A stretch of DNA of 11,168 nucleotides from contig JAISBK010000118.1 of assembly GCA_031266255.1 (NCBI GenBank), positions 1 through 11,168 of the forward strand, in the 5' to 3' direction. Source of the DNA: Treponema sp. (GTDB lineage: Bacteria; Spirochaetota; Spirochaetia; Treponematales; Breznakiellaceae). Position 1 is the first letter of the stretch, and each line of letters starts with the position of its first letter. A model generated the notes under the pieces. The model did not search any database. It saw nothing but the letters and a program-made list of their open reading frames with translations, and was not told the DNA's origin. Of this stretch, positions 1-7,293 are shown one piece after another. Both the position numbers and the translations under genes were made by a program.

Positions 1-216
1 GGCAACCCTGCCGAACCTGATATGCACGACATCGGCATCCTTTCTTCCCTTGATCCGGTTGCCCTTGATAAAGCCTGTGTTGACCTTGTGTACGCCGCCC
101 CTGACGGCGCGTCCCTCATACGGCGCATGGAATCCCGCAACGGCATACGCATCCTTGACCATGCCGCCGCCCTCGGGCTTGGCAGTCTGGACTACGAAAT
201 GGTAAGAGTAGACTAA
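1..216 (+). CDS. DUF362-family protein, C-terminal fragment
   Basis: The reading frame is open from base 1 and stops with TAA at 214-216, so only the last 71 codons of a longer gene are present. The fragment begins G-N-P-A-E-P-D and continues with MHDIGILSSLDPVALDKAC, then ends with an ILDHAAALGLGSLDYE stretch. An 'IGIL(A/S)S.DP(V/I)ALD.AC.DL' block followed by 'G....H.....GLG..DYE' is typical of the C-terminus of DUF362 proteins, which often also carry 4Fe-4S ferredoxin motifs; no such motif falls in the visible part. The ATG at position 22 is internal, not the start. The stop overlaps the start of the next gene by one base (TAATG), so the two are probably translationally coupled. The family's biochemical role is not firmly established. 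Family call fairly sure; function unknown. Confidence 0.8.
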   Translation, partial: GNPAEPDMHDIGILSSLDPVALDKACVDLVYAAPDGASLIRRMESRNGIRILDHAAALGLGSLDYEMVRVD

Positions 217-1127
217 TGCGTGAAGTTTTACAAAGGGAAGCCATTTATCTCTGGTTTTATTTTGACATTCAATTTCGGCAGATCGTATGGTATTGGGTGC
301 TGGGAATGGCGCTGGGTTCCCTGGTTTCCGTGTTTGGCAAAGAAAAAATCCATGACCTCTTTGTGAAAATGCAGAACACAAAAATGGGCGCCTTCGGCGT
401 GGTTCCCGCCTCGCTTTTGGGTATCGCCTCCCCGCTTTGCATGTACGGGACGATACCGATTGCCGCCTCGTTTGCCGAGAAAGGCATGGCGGAAGACTGG
501 ATCGCCGCTTTCTGTATGAGTTCAATTCTCCTTAACCCGCAGTTGCTTTTTTACAGCGCGGCTCTGGGGCCTGTGGCGCTTGTTATCCGCTTCGTCAGTT
601 GTTTTATCTGCGGCGCGTTGGCGGGGCTTTGCGTCAGGCTGTTTTTCAGGAATAAGCCGTTTTTCACCTTTACCAAATTTGAGAACATGGCAAGCCGCGA
701 TACGGATCCAAACCCGGTACTGCGGTTTCTTAAAAATTTTGGGAGAAACGTCAAGGCGACCGGCTTGTATTTTCTTATCGGCATTGTTCTTTCCGCCATC
801 TTCCAACGTTATGTACCGCCTGACGCCTTTGGGAAACTGTTTGGCAGTAACAGAGGTTTCGGCGTGTTGATGGCGGCAACTATCGGGATTCCCCTGTATG
901 TGTGCGGAGGGGGAACCATACCGCTGTTACAGCAATGGCTCACCTCCGGTATGACGATGGGGAACGCGGCGACCTTTATGATTACCGGCCCGGCAACCAA
1001 GATTACCAATTTAGGAGCGGTAAAAATTGTGCTGGGTATAAAGCATTTTGTGTTTTATTGGCTGTTTGTGATTGCCTCAGCTTTACTCAGCGGGCTTGCG
1101 ATAGACTATCTGTTCAGGATTGGATAA
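216..1127 (+). CDS. ArsP/YraQ-type permease (DUF318 family)
   Basis: A 303-residue polytopic membrane protein with about eight hydrophobic segments. It shows the internal repeat of the permease family that includes YraQ and the organoarsenical exporter ArsP: a first-half motif with Cys at residues 73-83 (PLCMYGTIPIA) and a second-half motif at 226-237 (PLYVCGGGTIPL), the latter followed by GPATKITNLGA at 258-268. These glycine/proline/cysteine repeats are the family hallmark. Some members export trivalent organoarsenicals, but for most the substrate is unknown, and nothing here (no ArsR or thioredoxin-like partner) points to arsenic. The start is the ATG overlapping the upstream TAA by one base, without a clear separate ribosome binding site, which fits translational coupling to the DUF362 gene. 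The linker around residues 145-180 is polar and basic and likely cytoplasmic. Family sure; substrate unknown. Confidence 0.85.
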   Translation: MREVLQREAIYLWFYFDIQFRQIVWYWVLGMALGSLVSVFGKEKIHDLFVKMQNTKMGAFGVVPASLLGIASPLCMYGTIPIAASFAEKGMAEDWIAAFCMSSILLNPQLLFYSAALGPVALVIRFVSCFICGALAGLCVRLFFRNKPFFTFTKFENMASRDTDPNPVLRFLKNFGRNVKATGLYFLIGIVLSAIFQRYVPPDAFGKLFGSNRGFGVLMAATIGIPLYVCGGGTIPLLQQWLTSGMTMGNAATFMITGPATKITNLGAVKIVLGIKHFVFYWLFVIASALLSGLAIDYLFRIG

Positions 1128-1368
1128 TAAGTTAGGACTATGGAGGTATTTGATGGTTATGGTGATTGTTATGCTTCATAGTATCATCTTTTATCCTCTT
1201 TGCCTTTCTGCTGTTCATCATACTTTGTAGATCACCACCCACCCCTTTTTGCCAAAGGCTCTATCTTGGAATTATGTGTGAACAAACTACCTCCCTCTAA
1301 AATTGTTTCGCCTCAGCTCATCTTGGAGGGTTTGCTGTGATTAAACTGGACAGCAGTGGTCTAGAACA
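1128..1368. other. Convergent intergenic region
   Basis: This 241-nt gap separates the rightward permease gene from the leftward nine-gene operon, so a bidirectional terminator would be expected. Only weak inverted repeats are visible: GCTGT at 1334-1338 with ACAGC at 1350-1354, and CCTTT/AAAGG around the Ts near 1247-1257. Neither is a GC-rich stem followed by a T-run. Apart from the possible small ORF at 1153-1230, nothing else is seen. Confidence 0.5.
1153..1230 (+). CDS. Possible small hydrophobic protein (25 residues)
   Basis: A short ORF beginning 25 nt after the permease stop. An exact GGAGG at 1142-1146 sits six bases before the ATG, a stronger site than those before several clear genes in this window. 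The product starts MVMVIVML, is largely hydrophobic, has one Cys and ends HHTL before a TAG. It could be a single-span membrane peptide translated on the same transcript as the permease, or the chance remnant of a decayed gene. No homologue is recognised and the length gives no coding statistics. Evidence is only the ribosome binding site, its spacing and the hydrophobicity. Confidence 0.25.
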   Translation: MVMVIVMLHSIIFYPLCLSAVHHTL

Positions 1369-1857
1369 TTACCCTCCGCAGCAATGCTTGTATTTCCTCC
1401 CGCTTCCACAGGGACAAGGCTCGTTCCGCCCTACTTTGGGAGTGGAACGGACAATGGTTTTGGGTATTATCTCTCCCTCAGTATAGAGCCAGCGATCCCT
1501 TTGTTTCTTAAACTGAGCCTTTTCATGGTGAACATCCTTGAGACCGTCTTGTTCATAGGCAGCCTCAAATTCCACGATTCCTTCGGTATCATCAGGGCCG
1601 CCCTGCATACAGGATAGGATGGTAAGCCCAAGCCACCTGGACTTTTCACTCCAGTCCTTGGTTTGCTTGATATCAATATCATCTTTGCTATCCTTGCTAC
1701 AAGTATTAAGAATGTAGGTAATGGCGTGTTCTACATACGCGGAATACCGGCTCCGCATGAGGGCTTCCGCGGTGGGGGGCATTCTGATCCCTAAGATATA
1801 AGGTTCACAACATGCGCCAAAGGAAAGCCCTGAACCACAGGGACAGGGTTTTGTCAT
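1369..1857 (-). CDS. YchJ-like protein with two SEC-C motifs
   Basis: A 162-residue protein with a cysteine-rich SEC-C motif at each end: CPCGSGLSFGACC at residues 5-17 and CPCGSGRKYKHCC at 148-160. Between them is a YchJ-type middle domain (NTF2-like fold in the family) that starts with the diagnostic TAEALMRSRYSAYV and includes SRWLGL and a VEFEAAY strand. SEC-C motifs bind zinc, as at the SecA C-terminus; the YchJ function is not established. The frame extends further upstream, but the start is placed at the ATG whose last bases overlap the thrC stop (ATGA), because GGAG lies seven bases before it on the coding strand and the protein then begins directly at the MTKPCPCGSG typical of the family. 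It is the last gene of the leftward operon and is probably translationally coupled to thrC. Confidence 0.88.
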   Translation of the reverse strand: MTKPCPCGSGLSFGACCEPYILGIRMPPTAEALMRSRYSAYVEHAITYILNTCSKDSKDDIDIKQTKDWSEKSRWLGLTILSCMQGGPDDTEGIVEFEAAYEQDGLKDVHHEKAQFKKQRDRWLYTEGEIIPKTIVRSTPKVGRNEPCPCGSGRKYKHCCGG

Positions 1858-3215
1858 AGTATCTCCAAAAGTACGGTAATATCCGCAGGAATGATCTGGG
1901 CCAGTGGTTTCCATTCCATCACCTGTTTGAGTGCTGGGGGAACCGGTACAGGACCAGTTAACGGCTCAACAATTTCGGCAAATTTAGCCGGATGTGCGGT
2001 GGAAAGCAAACCAACTGGATCGGAAAGACGGATAGGGGACGAGCGAATCTGGTCAATCCCCTGCCAAGCCACTGCGGTATGAGGATCCAAGAAATACCCG
2101 TGGGTATGGTGTACTTCCCGGATGCTTTGGCGAGTGGCTTCATCGGTAACATAGACACCCTGAATAATACTCCGCAGCTCTGCCAAAGACCATTGCGCGG
2201 TCATACGCTCAAAGTTACTGGGAGCCCCTACGTCCATAGCATTGGAAATGGTAGCTTGAGAAGGCCGGGGCTGGTAATGGCCACTGGCCAGATAATCAGG
2301 GATGGTTTTGTTTACGTTTGTCGCAGCAATAAAACCGCGAATGGGCGCGCCCATCTTCATAGCGTATAGCCCTGCAGTAAGGTTCCCGAAGTTACCCGAA
2401 GGTACACACCAGGTAATAGGCTGCCCAGGTTTGAGGGTCAAGGTTCTTGGGACAGCAGCATGGGGTGAATCCCAAGGACTGCCGTCCCCAGGTAGATCGG
2501 TCTTTCCTGCAAATGCCTTGCCCGCAGCCGCCGCATAGTAGATGCTCTGAGGAATGAGCCGGGATATGTTGATAGAATTGGCAGAAGAAAGGGCAAGCCG
2601 TTTTTGTAAGCCCTGGTCGCTAAAAGCGGTCTTCACCAGGCGCTGACAATCATCGAAACTTCCCTCAACCCCTAGGGCGCGAATGTTCCCCCCGAGTCCG
2701 GCAATCTGCCGTTCCTGCAAAGGGGACACCCTGCCCTGGGGATAAAGCACGGTTACCGCAATACCTGGGATACCATAAAAACCCGCTGCCACTGCTCCGC
2801 CAGTATCCCCTGAGGTTGCCACCAGGATATGCAAAGGTTTCTCTTCCCCCCGGCGGAGATATGCAAAAGCCCGGGCCATGAACCGGGCCCCAAAATCTTT
2901 GAATGCCGCGGTTGGTCCATGGAACAGTTCTAGTACCAGCCGATCTCCCACAGGAACCAAGGGGACCGCAAAAGGATAGGCTGCGTGGATCAGATCCTCC
3001 AAGACCGGATCAGGTATTTCACCCTGCACATAGGGCTTTATCGTTTCAAACGCAATGTCCTGGAAATCCATGGTTCCCAGGGAAGATTTAACCGGTCCTG
3101 GATAGGGGGGTATTACTTCGGGAACAAAGAGGCCCCCATCAGGAGCAAGCCCAGTCAAGGCTGCCTGGGCAAAACTCACCCCCCAGGCTTTGTTCCTGGT
3201 ACTGTAATAACGCAT
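1854..3215 (-). CDS. thrC: Threonine synthase
   Basis: A 453-residue PLP enzyme converting O-phospho-L-homoserine to L-threonine and phosphate, the last step of threonine synthesis, in the cytoplasm. The N-terminus (MRYYSTRNKAWGVSFAQA..GLAPDGGLFVPE) matches the family opening. The PLP lysine is K106 in FHGPTAAFKDFGARF; the phosphate-binding loop LVATSGDTGGA is at about 131-141; VPSGNFGN and the long C-terminal domain typical of the bacterial/fungal long form are present. Length is normal for this form. The start ATG has AGGA about nine bases upstream and begins nine bases after the lgt stop; the 3' end overlaps the SEC-C gene by four bases. No other threonine-pathway gene (hom, thrB) is in the window, so the gene sits in a mixed operon. 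Confidence 0.97.
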   Translation of the reverse strand: MRYYSTRNKAWGVSFAQAALTGLAPDGGLFVPEVIPPYPGPVKSSLGTMDFQDIAFETIKPYVQGEIPDPVLEDLIHAAYPFAVPLVPVGDRLVLELFHGPTAAFKDFGARFMARAFAYLRRGEEKPLHILVATSGDTGGAVAAGFYGIPGIAVTVLYPQGRVSPLQERQIAGLGGNIRALGVEGSFDDCQRLVKTAFSDQGLQKRLALSSANSINISRLIPQSIYYAAAAGKAFAGKTDLPGDGSPWDSPHAAVPRTLTLKPGQPITWCVPSGNFGNLTAGLYAMKMGAPIRGFIAATNVNKTIPDYLASGHYQPRPSQATISNAMDVGAPSNFERMTAQWSLAELRSIIQGVYVTDEATRQSIREVHHTHGYFLDPHTAVAWQGIDQIRSSPIRLSDPVGLLSTAHPAKFAEIVEPLTGPVPVPPALKQVMEWKPLAQIIPADITVLLEIL

Positions 3216-3224
3216 TGGTTCATC

Positions 3225-4268
3225 CTACCTTAATTTTTTTCGCAGTTTCCTGCGGCTTTTTTGAGCTGCTTTTCTTCCCGCTGTATTACGGGCGCTGTTT
3301 CTGCCAGCATCTAAGTATACCCGAACCGGTTTATGATAGGGAAGCCGGGAAGCAAACAACAGCCAGAAGATTCCCATGACCACCATAACAAAAGAAAACA
3401 CTTGCCCGGTCGAAAAGCTGAGGAGCGGATGGGCCGCTGCCGGGGAGAGTTGCGTTTCTACCAACTGAATACGGTACCCTATATCCGCATCAGGTTCCCG
3501 GAAGTACTCAATGAAAAACCGGAACAGGCCGTAACCTATCAAATAGATGCCGATCAAAAACCCCTTAAAGGGCTTTCTATTTCTTATTAACCAGATGATG
3601 AGCCACAAAACCACCCCTTCAAACAAGGCTTCATAGAGTTGGGAAGGATGCCGAGGAAGGTTCACCAACATGGCCTGGTCTGGAATGACTATCCCGGCTT
3701 TTTCCGCGGCTTCCCGAACCCAAGGATCGGTTACCGGAAGCCGCTGGGCTTGGGGAAACAGCATACCCAGAGGACCGGTGTACACCCGGCCGTATAATTC
3801 ACCGTTGATAAAATTACCCAGACGGCCAAAGGTATATCCTAAAGGGATGCTCCCGGCAAACATATCTCCGATCTCCCGGCAGTCAAAGCGTTTTACCCAA
3901 GAATAGATCAGAATCGCCATAATACCCCCGATAACCCCGCCATGATAGCTCATGCCCTGGAGACCGGTAAAGGTACCGTTCCGGAAAGGCCAAAATACCA
4001 GCCAGGGCTGTCGCCAGTACACATCACTGGTTTCATATACCAAGGTAGCGAAAATCCGAGCGCCTATTACCAGGGCAAAGATACCCCAGAGAAACAATCC
4101 GGTGAGATCATCATCGCTTATGGGAAAATGGCGTTCAATGACCTGTTTGCGGTACAGCAGGAAGGCGATTCCAAAAGCCACGATATACATAAGCCCATAC
4201 CAGCGGATAGGCAAACCCGGAATTATTTCTGGTGATAGCCACGGAGGAAACGGTATACTGATTAACAT
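3225..4268 (-). CDS. lgt: Prolipoprotein diacylglyceryl transferase
   Basis: A 347-residue inner-membrane enzyme that moves diacylglycerol from phosphatidylglycerol to the lipobox cysteine of prolipoproteins, the first step of lipoprotein maturation. It carries the signature GRLGNFINGELYGR (148-161), the conserved His in GMSYHGGVIGG (H109), the N-terminal IPGLPIRWYGLMYI block, RHPSQLYEA (206-214) and RFFIEYFREPD near the end of the core, with about seven hydrophobic helices. The frame can start at a GTG six bases upstream, but AGAGG at 4274-4278 would overlap that GTG and is correctly spaced, five bases, from the ATG chosen here. The C-terminus has an unusually basic tail (about 320-347, ending RRKLRKKLR) beyond the core, likely cytoplasmic. 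There is a 75-nt gap after the upstream ATPase gene and nine bases to thrC. Confidence 0.97.
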   Translation of the reverse strand: MLISIPFPPWLSPEIIPGLPIRWYGLMYIVAFGIAFLLYRKQVIERHFPISDDDLTGLFLWGIFALVIGARIFATLVYETSDVYWRQPWLVFWPFRNGTFTGLQGMSYHGGVIGGIMAILIYSWVKRFDCREIGDMFAGSIPLGYTFGRLGNFINGELYGRVYTGPLGMLFPQAQRLPVTDPWVREAAEKAGIVIPDQAMLVNLPRHPSQLYEALFEGVVLWLIIWLIRNRKPFKGFLIGIYLIGYGLFRFFIEYFREPDADIGYRIQLVETQLSPAAAHPLLSFSTGQVFSFVMVVMGIFWLLFASRLPYHKPVRVYLDAGRNSARNTAGRKAAQKSRRKLRKKLR

Positions 4269-4273
4269 GAACA

Positions 4274-4278
4274 CCTCT
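4274..4278 (-). promoter_or_regulatory. Ribosome binding site deciding the lgt start
   Basis: The coding-strand sequence AGAGG followed by TGTTC and then ATG at 4268-4266 gives a five-base spacing. The alternative GTG at 4274-4272 would fall inside this site and has no purine-rich stretch at the right distance, so the ATG is preferred. Confidence 0.65.
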
Positions 4279-4343
4279 GCTTTCTGTTTTTTTCCTGGAA
4301 TGCTGTTTTTATTTCTTGAAACACCCTGTTTTCCCCAGCGATG

Positions 4344-5486
4344 CTAGGCTTTGAACCCTTGGGCTATGGCCTTGGACAACTTGAGTTTCAAAAAATTATT
4401 TTCTTTCTTGATTTTAGATAGTTCAAACTGCTGAGATTTTATGGTTTCCACCAGATCCCCCTGGCTCAAAGCCCCGGAGTGAAGCAAATCTTCCACATAT
4501 TCCATTTTACTTTCAAAATCAAGTTCCGCTTCTGCACCTGCTTCAAGGAAACTCTCGTCAATATCCTTATTAAAGGGAAATTGATTTTCTGGCGACTTGA
4601 GGATCTTATCGGCAATCCGGTAAATCGCCTGAGCCAGGATAGAACGGGGCTTATAAATGGTTATAGGCAGCCGGGAAGCCAGACTGGTATCCTGCATGGT
4701 ATCTCGGTAAAGCACGCCTAAATGCTCAATCCGCAAATCGAGATATTCTTCACAGGAGCGGCGGATCTTCATGGCCACCTCTGCGTCCTTGGGATTATCA
4801 AGCATGTTGGTGATGAGGCGGGGATGCAAGTAATTAAGCCGGCTCATAAATGCTTCGTAGGAGAAGGGATCGATCTTAAGGATCTCAGGAAGCACCTTGG
4901 GGATATAGAGCTTCTGGGGGCCGGAACCTTCCCGGCGGATCTGCTCCAAATACGCATAGGCATTGGTTCCCTTGGTAAAGACCGTATACATCATTCTGAA
5001 GACCGTATTTTTCAGGAACACGTAGGCATTAAGCACGGCAGTAACTGCCGGAGAAGTTACCACAATCCCTTCACCGGAAAGGAGAAAGAAATCAAGAATA
5101 GATTGATGGGTTCCCGCGCCCAGATCCAAGATAAGGATATCTGTTTTCCCTTTTAAGCCTAAGAGCCGCTTGATCAGGATATTCCGCTGGGAGACCTTAA
5201 GATTAGCGATTCCTGGAATTTCCGTATCCCCTGGGATAAACCACAAGCCCTGGACATCGGTCTCCACAATCACCTTGGAAAAATCCGCCCGCGGATCGTT
5301 TAAGAAGGTACCAATACCCACTTTCGGGGACTGATGCCCCAGCACGAGGTGCAGATTTGAGGCTCCCAGATCCAGGTCAGCAAGAACCACCTGCTTCCCT
5401 GCTCGAGCAAAAGCCACGGCGAGATTTGCCGCGACCAACGATTTACCGACCCCGCCTTTACCGCTTGCAATGGGAATAAGACGCAT
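4344..5486 (-). CDS. MinD/FlhG-like P-loop ATPase with coiled-coil C-terminus
   Basis: A 380-residue member of the MinD/ParA/Mrp ATPase group. The deviant Walker A is SGKGGVGKS at residues 8-16 with the signature lysine K10, which marks enzymes that dimerise with ATP; the switch region is VVLADLDLGASN (33-44) and the Walker B-like segment is DILILDLGAG (116-125), the DxGAG form common in FlhG/YlxH and MinD relatives. The family positions or counts structures, such as division sites, flagella and chemoreceptor arrays. The C-terminal third is not the short MinD membrane helix: after an acidic segment (about 307-335) it ends in a Lys/Leu/Glu-rich likely coiled coil (about 345-375), suggesting a partner-binding tail. 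A strong GGGGGAGG precedes the ATG, which overlaps the stop of the upstream membrane-protein gene by one base (TAATG). No flagellar genes are adjacent, so flhG is not assigned; target unknown. Confidence 0.85.
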   Translation of the reverse strand: MRLIPIASGKGGVGKSLVAANLAVAFARAGKQVVLADLDLGASNLHLVLGHQSPKVGIGTFLNDPRADFSKVIVETDVQGLWFIPGDTEIPGIANLKVSQRNILIKRLLGLKGKTDILILDLGAGTHQSILDFFLLSGEGIVVTSPAVTAVLNAYVFLKNTVFRMMYTVFTKGTNAYAYLEQIRREGSGPQKLYIPKVLPEILKIDPFSYEAFMSRLNYLHPRLITNMLDNPKDAEVAMKIRRSCEEYLDLRIEHLGVLYRDTMQDTSLASRLPITIYKPRSILAQAIYRIADKILKSPENQFPFNKDIDESFLEAGAEAELDFESKMEYVEDLLHSGALSQGDLVETIKSQQFELSKIKKENNFLKLKLSKAIAQGFKA

Positions 5487-6004
5487 TATATACCTCCCCC
5501 GGGTTGAGCTACCAAGCGGTTCATCCGGCTTATCTTGGTTTGCAGCAGTGAGCCCCCTAAGACCGATAAAGCATCCGCCCCAGTAAGCAAAAGGATAAGC
5601 CCTAGAATACCGATACCCCTTGCACCCATGCTCAAAGCCGCGATGATCCTGTTAAAGGAAACAACACCCCATCCAATCACGGCTACCAAAGCAATGGTTT
5701 TCCCTGCTATATACAAGGGAATGTATGATTGGTATAGGAAAAGACGGATCCATATAAAATAGGTCATCAGTGGAAACAGTGCATTGGGAACCACGTACAC
5801 CACATAAGGAAAGAGCCGATTTGAAAATTCCCCGCCTCCTGAAATTTCATACAAGGGCCCCAAGACGGCAAATACAGCCAACAATACAATTAAACGGAAG
5901 AACTCGTATACAAAAAGTAGCATTCTCAAAGGCCCATATACATCCATATCTAAAAATCTAAAGTTCTCAAAGAAGAGAGTCAATGGGGGTACCGTACTCC
6001 TCAT
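5486..6004 (-). CDS. Unknown four-helix membrane protein
   Basis: A 172-residue protein not recognised by family. It has about four hydrophobic segments (roughly 26-48, 63-88, 92-115 and 124-150), a short polar N-terminus and a C-terminal tail with several basic residues (KISRMNRLVAQ) ending in PGGGI, probably cytoplasmic. The start is the ATG two bases after the TGA of the upstream transporter gene, with a weak GAAG nearby, so it probably relies on reinitiation; the internal ATG at residue 20 has no ribosome binding site. Its stop overlaps the start of the MinD/FlhG-like gene by one base. The tight linkage suggests, without proving, that this is a membrane partner or anchor of that ATPase. 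Hydrophobicity and context are the only evidence of role. Confidence 0.75.
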   Translation of the reverse strand: MRSTVPPLTLFFENFRFLDMDVYGPLRMLLFVYEFFRLIVLLAVFAVLGPLYEISGGGEFSNRLFPYVVYVVPNALFPLMTYFIWIRLFLYQSYIPLYIAGKTIALVAVIGWGVVSFNRIIAALSMGARGIGILGLILLLTGADALSVLGGSLLQTKISRMNRLVAQPGGGI

Positions 6005-6006
6005 CT

Positions 6007-7239
6007 TCAGATGAAATGCCCGGTTCTCCGTTCTTCCCGGAGACCGCTCATTTCAGCCAAGGCGTATGCCGCAAAAGCCGCGATCAGGGTATCCAGCAAA
6101 GTACCCACCGCAATCAGATAAAAAGCCAGCGGTTTAAGGAGGAGATAGCCCCCTTCATAGCCCTGCCCATAATTCACACAGAGTACTGCCAAAGCCGTAT
6201 ACGCTCCATCTCCTGGATGACGGGCAAGGAAAAATGAAATAATGAAGATCCTAAGTCCTATGGACACCAGGTGTGCGGGAAGGATCTCCAGACTTGAATA
6301 GGATTTCATGATCACGATAAACGCCACCACCGCAACCATAGCACTTCCGGATCTGCCGAACGTGCTGAACAGGGACAGGGTAACCGCGTTTACCCGTCTT
6401 CGAACCCCTAGATTTTCTTTGGTATGCCGCAGCAGCACCGGCAGAGAAAAATTAACATCCCCTGAAAAGAAACCTGCTAAGGCAGGTCCAAAGGAACTGT
6501 ATACCACCCTCCAGGGACTCATCTCAGACCTCAGCAAACTGAGGAGCAAGGGCAGCACGATAAAGACCAGCACCAGACTGAGCACTCCCAAGAGCACCAT
6601 CATATTCCGAAATCCCTCCCCTGCCGCTACTTCATGGTAATACACCGCCCAAGATGCACTGAGCACAATCATGATGAGCCCCAGAATTTCAGAAAAGAAA
6701 GAACCGATATGATAGAATATCCGGGACAGGGAATCTACCAGCGTAATGACCGGCTTGGTAAAACTCCGATCATAGGAAAGGCCGATTCCCAGAAAAAAAG
6801 CAAATACATACACCGGAAAAAGGTATACCCCATCACTCACCAGGGCAGAGAACATATTAGAAGGAAACAAGGTTTGTATACTTTCCAGGGTCTCCAAAGA
6901 AACGGTCTTAACCGACTCTTCCACCAGGATGGGAATCCGGGACGGAGGAAAAACAAGAACCGCCACGATCCCCCCGATGATAAGAAAAGCGTTAGTTCCT
7001 GCCATGAGCAGAAACGCACGAAACACCAAAGGCCAGAATCCTCCATCCTTGCGTAGTTCATACACCCCAATGGTCAGGGAGAAGAACAGAATAGGCACTA
7101 CCGCATACCGTCCAATCTGGATAGCCAGCTCCTGAAGCCGTGGCAACAGCGTCAACAGCCCAGGATACACCGGAAGCAGCAGGTTTCCCAGCACTATACC
7201 TAAAATGGAACCGATTAAGAACTTGACCCATACCTTCAT
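6007..7239 (-). CDS. Divergent dicarboxylate/amino acid:cation symporter (DAACS) family transporter
   Basis: A 410-residue membrane protein whose length and topology match the glutamate/dicarboxylate symporters (GltP/DctA/GltPh type). Recognisable parts are the N-terminal helix (KFLIGSILGIVLGNLLLP), a re-entrant hairpin 1 region at about 256-282 (GFFSGDVNFSLPVLLRHTKENLGV, where LPV...R..ENLGV matches the family) and a hairpin 2-like HPGDGAYTALAVL at 341-353. Key substrate and sodium-site motifs differ: the serine-rich SSS(S/A)TLP is SGDVNFSLP, NMDGT is replaced by TFGRSGSAM (293-301), and the last helix lacks the usual D...R/T..N pattern. Substrate and coupling ion are therefore open. The frame can begin at a TTG at 7275 with no ribosome binding site; the ATG at 7239, with AAGG about 12 bases upstream, gives the family-like N-terminus. 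It is 54 nt after ispF and two bases before the next gene. Confidence 0.85.
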   Translation of the reverse strand: MKVWVKFLIGSILGIVLGNLLLPVYPGLLTLLPRLQELAIQIGRYAVVPILFFSLTIGVYELRKDGGFWPLVFRAFLLMAGTNAFLIIGGIVAVLVFPPSRIPILVEESVKTVSLETLESIQTLFPSNMFSALVSDGVYLFPVYVFAFFLGIGLSYDRSFTKPVITLVDSLSRIFYHIGSFFSEILGLIMIVLSASWAVYYHEVAAGEGFRNMMVLLGVLSLVLVFIVLPLLLSLLRSEMSPWRVVYSSFGPALAGFFSGDVNFSLPVLLRHTKENLGVRRRVNAVTLSLFSTFGRSGSAMVAVVAFIVIMKSYSSLEILPAHLVSIGLRIFIISFFLARHPGDGAYTALAVLCVNYGQGYEGGYLLLKPLAFYLIAVGTLLDTLIAAFAAYALAEMSGLREERRTGHFI

Positions 7240-7293
7240 CGGATAAGCATACCTTATTGAAGGAACTGATGACAATGGGGAGGTATTTTGCTG

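Noticed and set aside
522..806. Antisense and alternate-frame ORFs within the permease gene
   Set aside because: They have no ribosome binding site or recognisable domain and shadow a clear membrane protein.
1334..1354. Possible terminator hairpin GCTGT/ACAGC after the leftward operon
   Set aside because: The stem is only five pairs with an eleven-base loop and has no T-run in either direction.
1858..1914. N-terminal extension of the SEC-C protein to 1914
   Set aside because: It overlaps thrC by 57 further bases, and the ATGA overlap with a GGAG site marks the ATG at 1857 as the better start.
7240..7275. TTG start for the DAACS-family transporter at 7275
   Set aside because: There is no ribosome binding site before it, and the ATG at 7239 gives a typical MKVWVKFLIG start.
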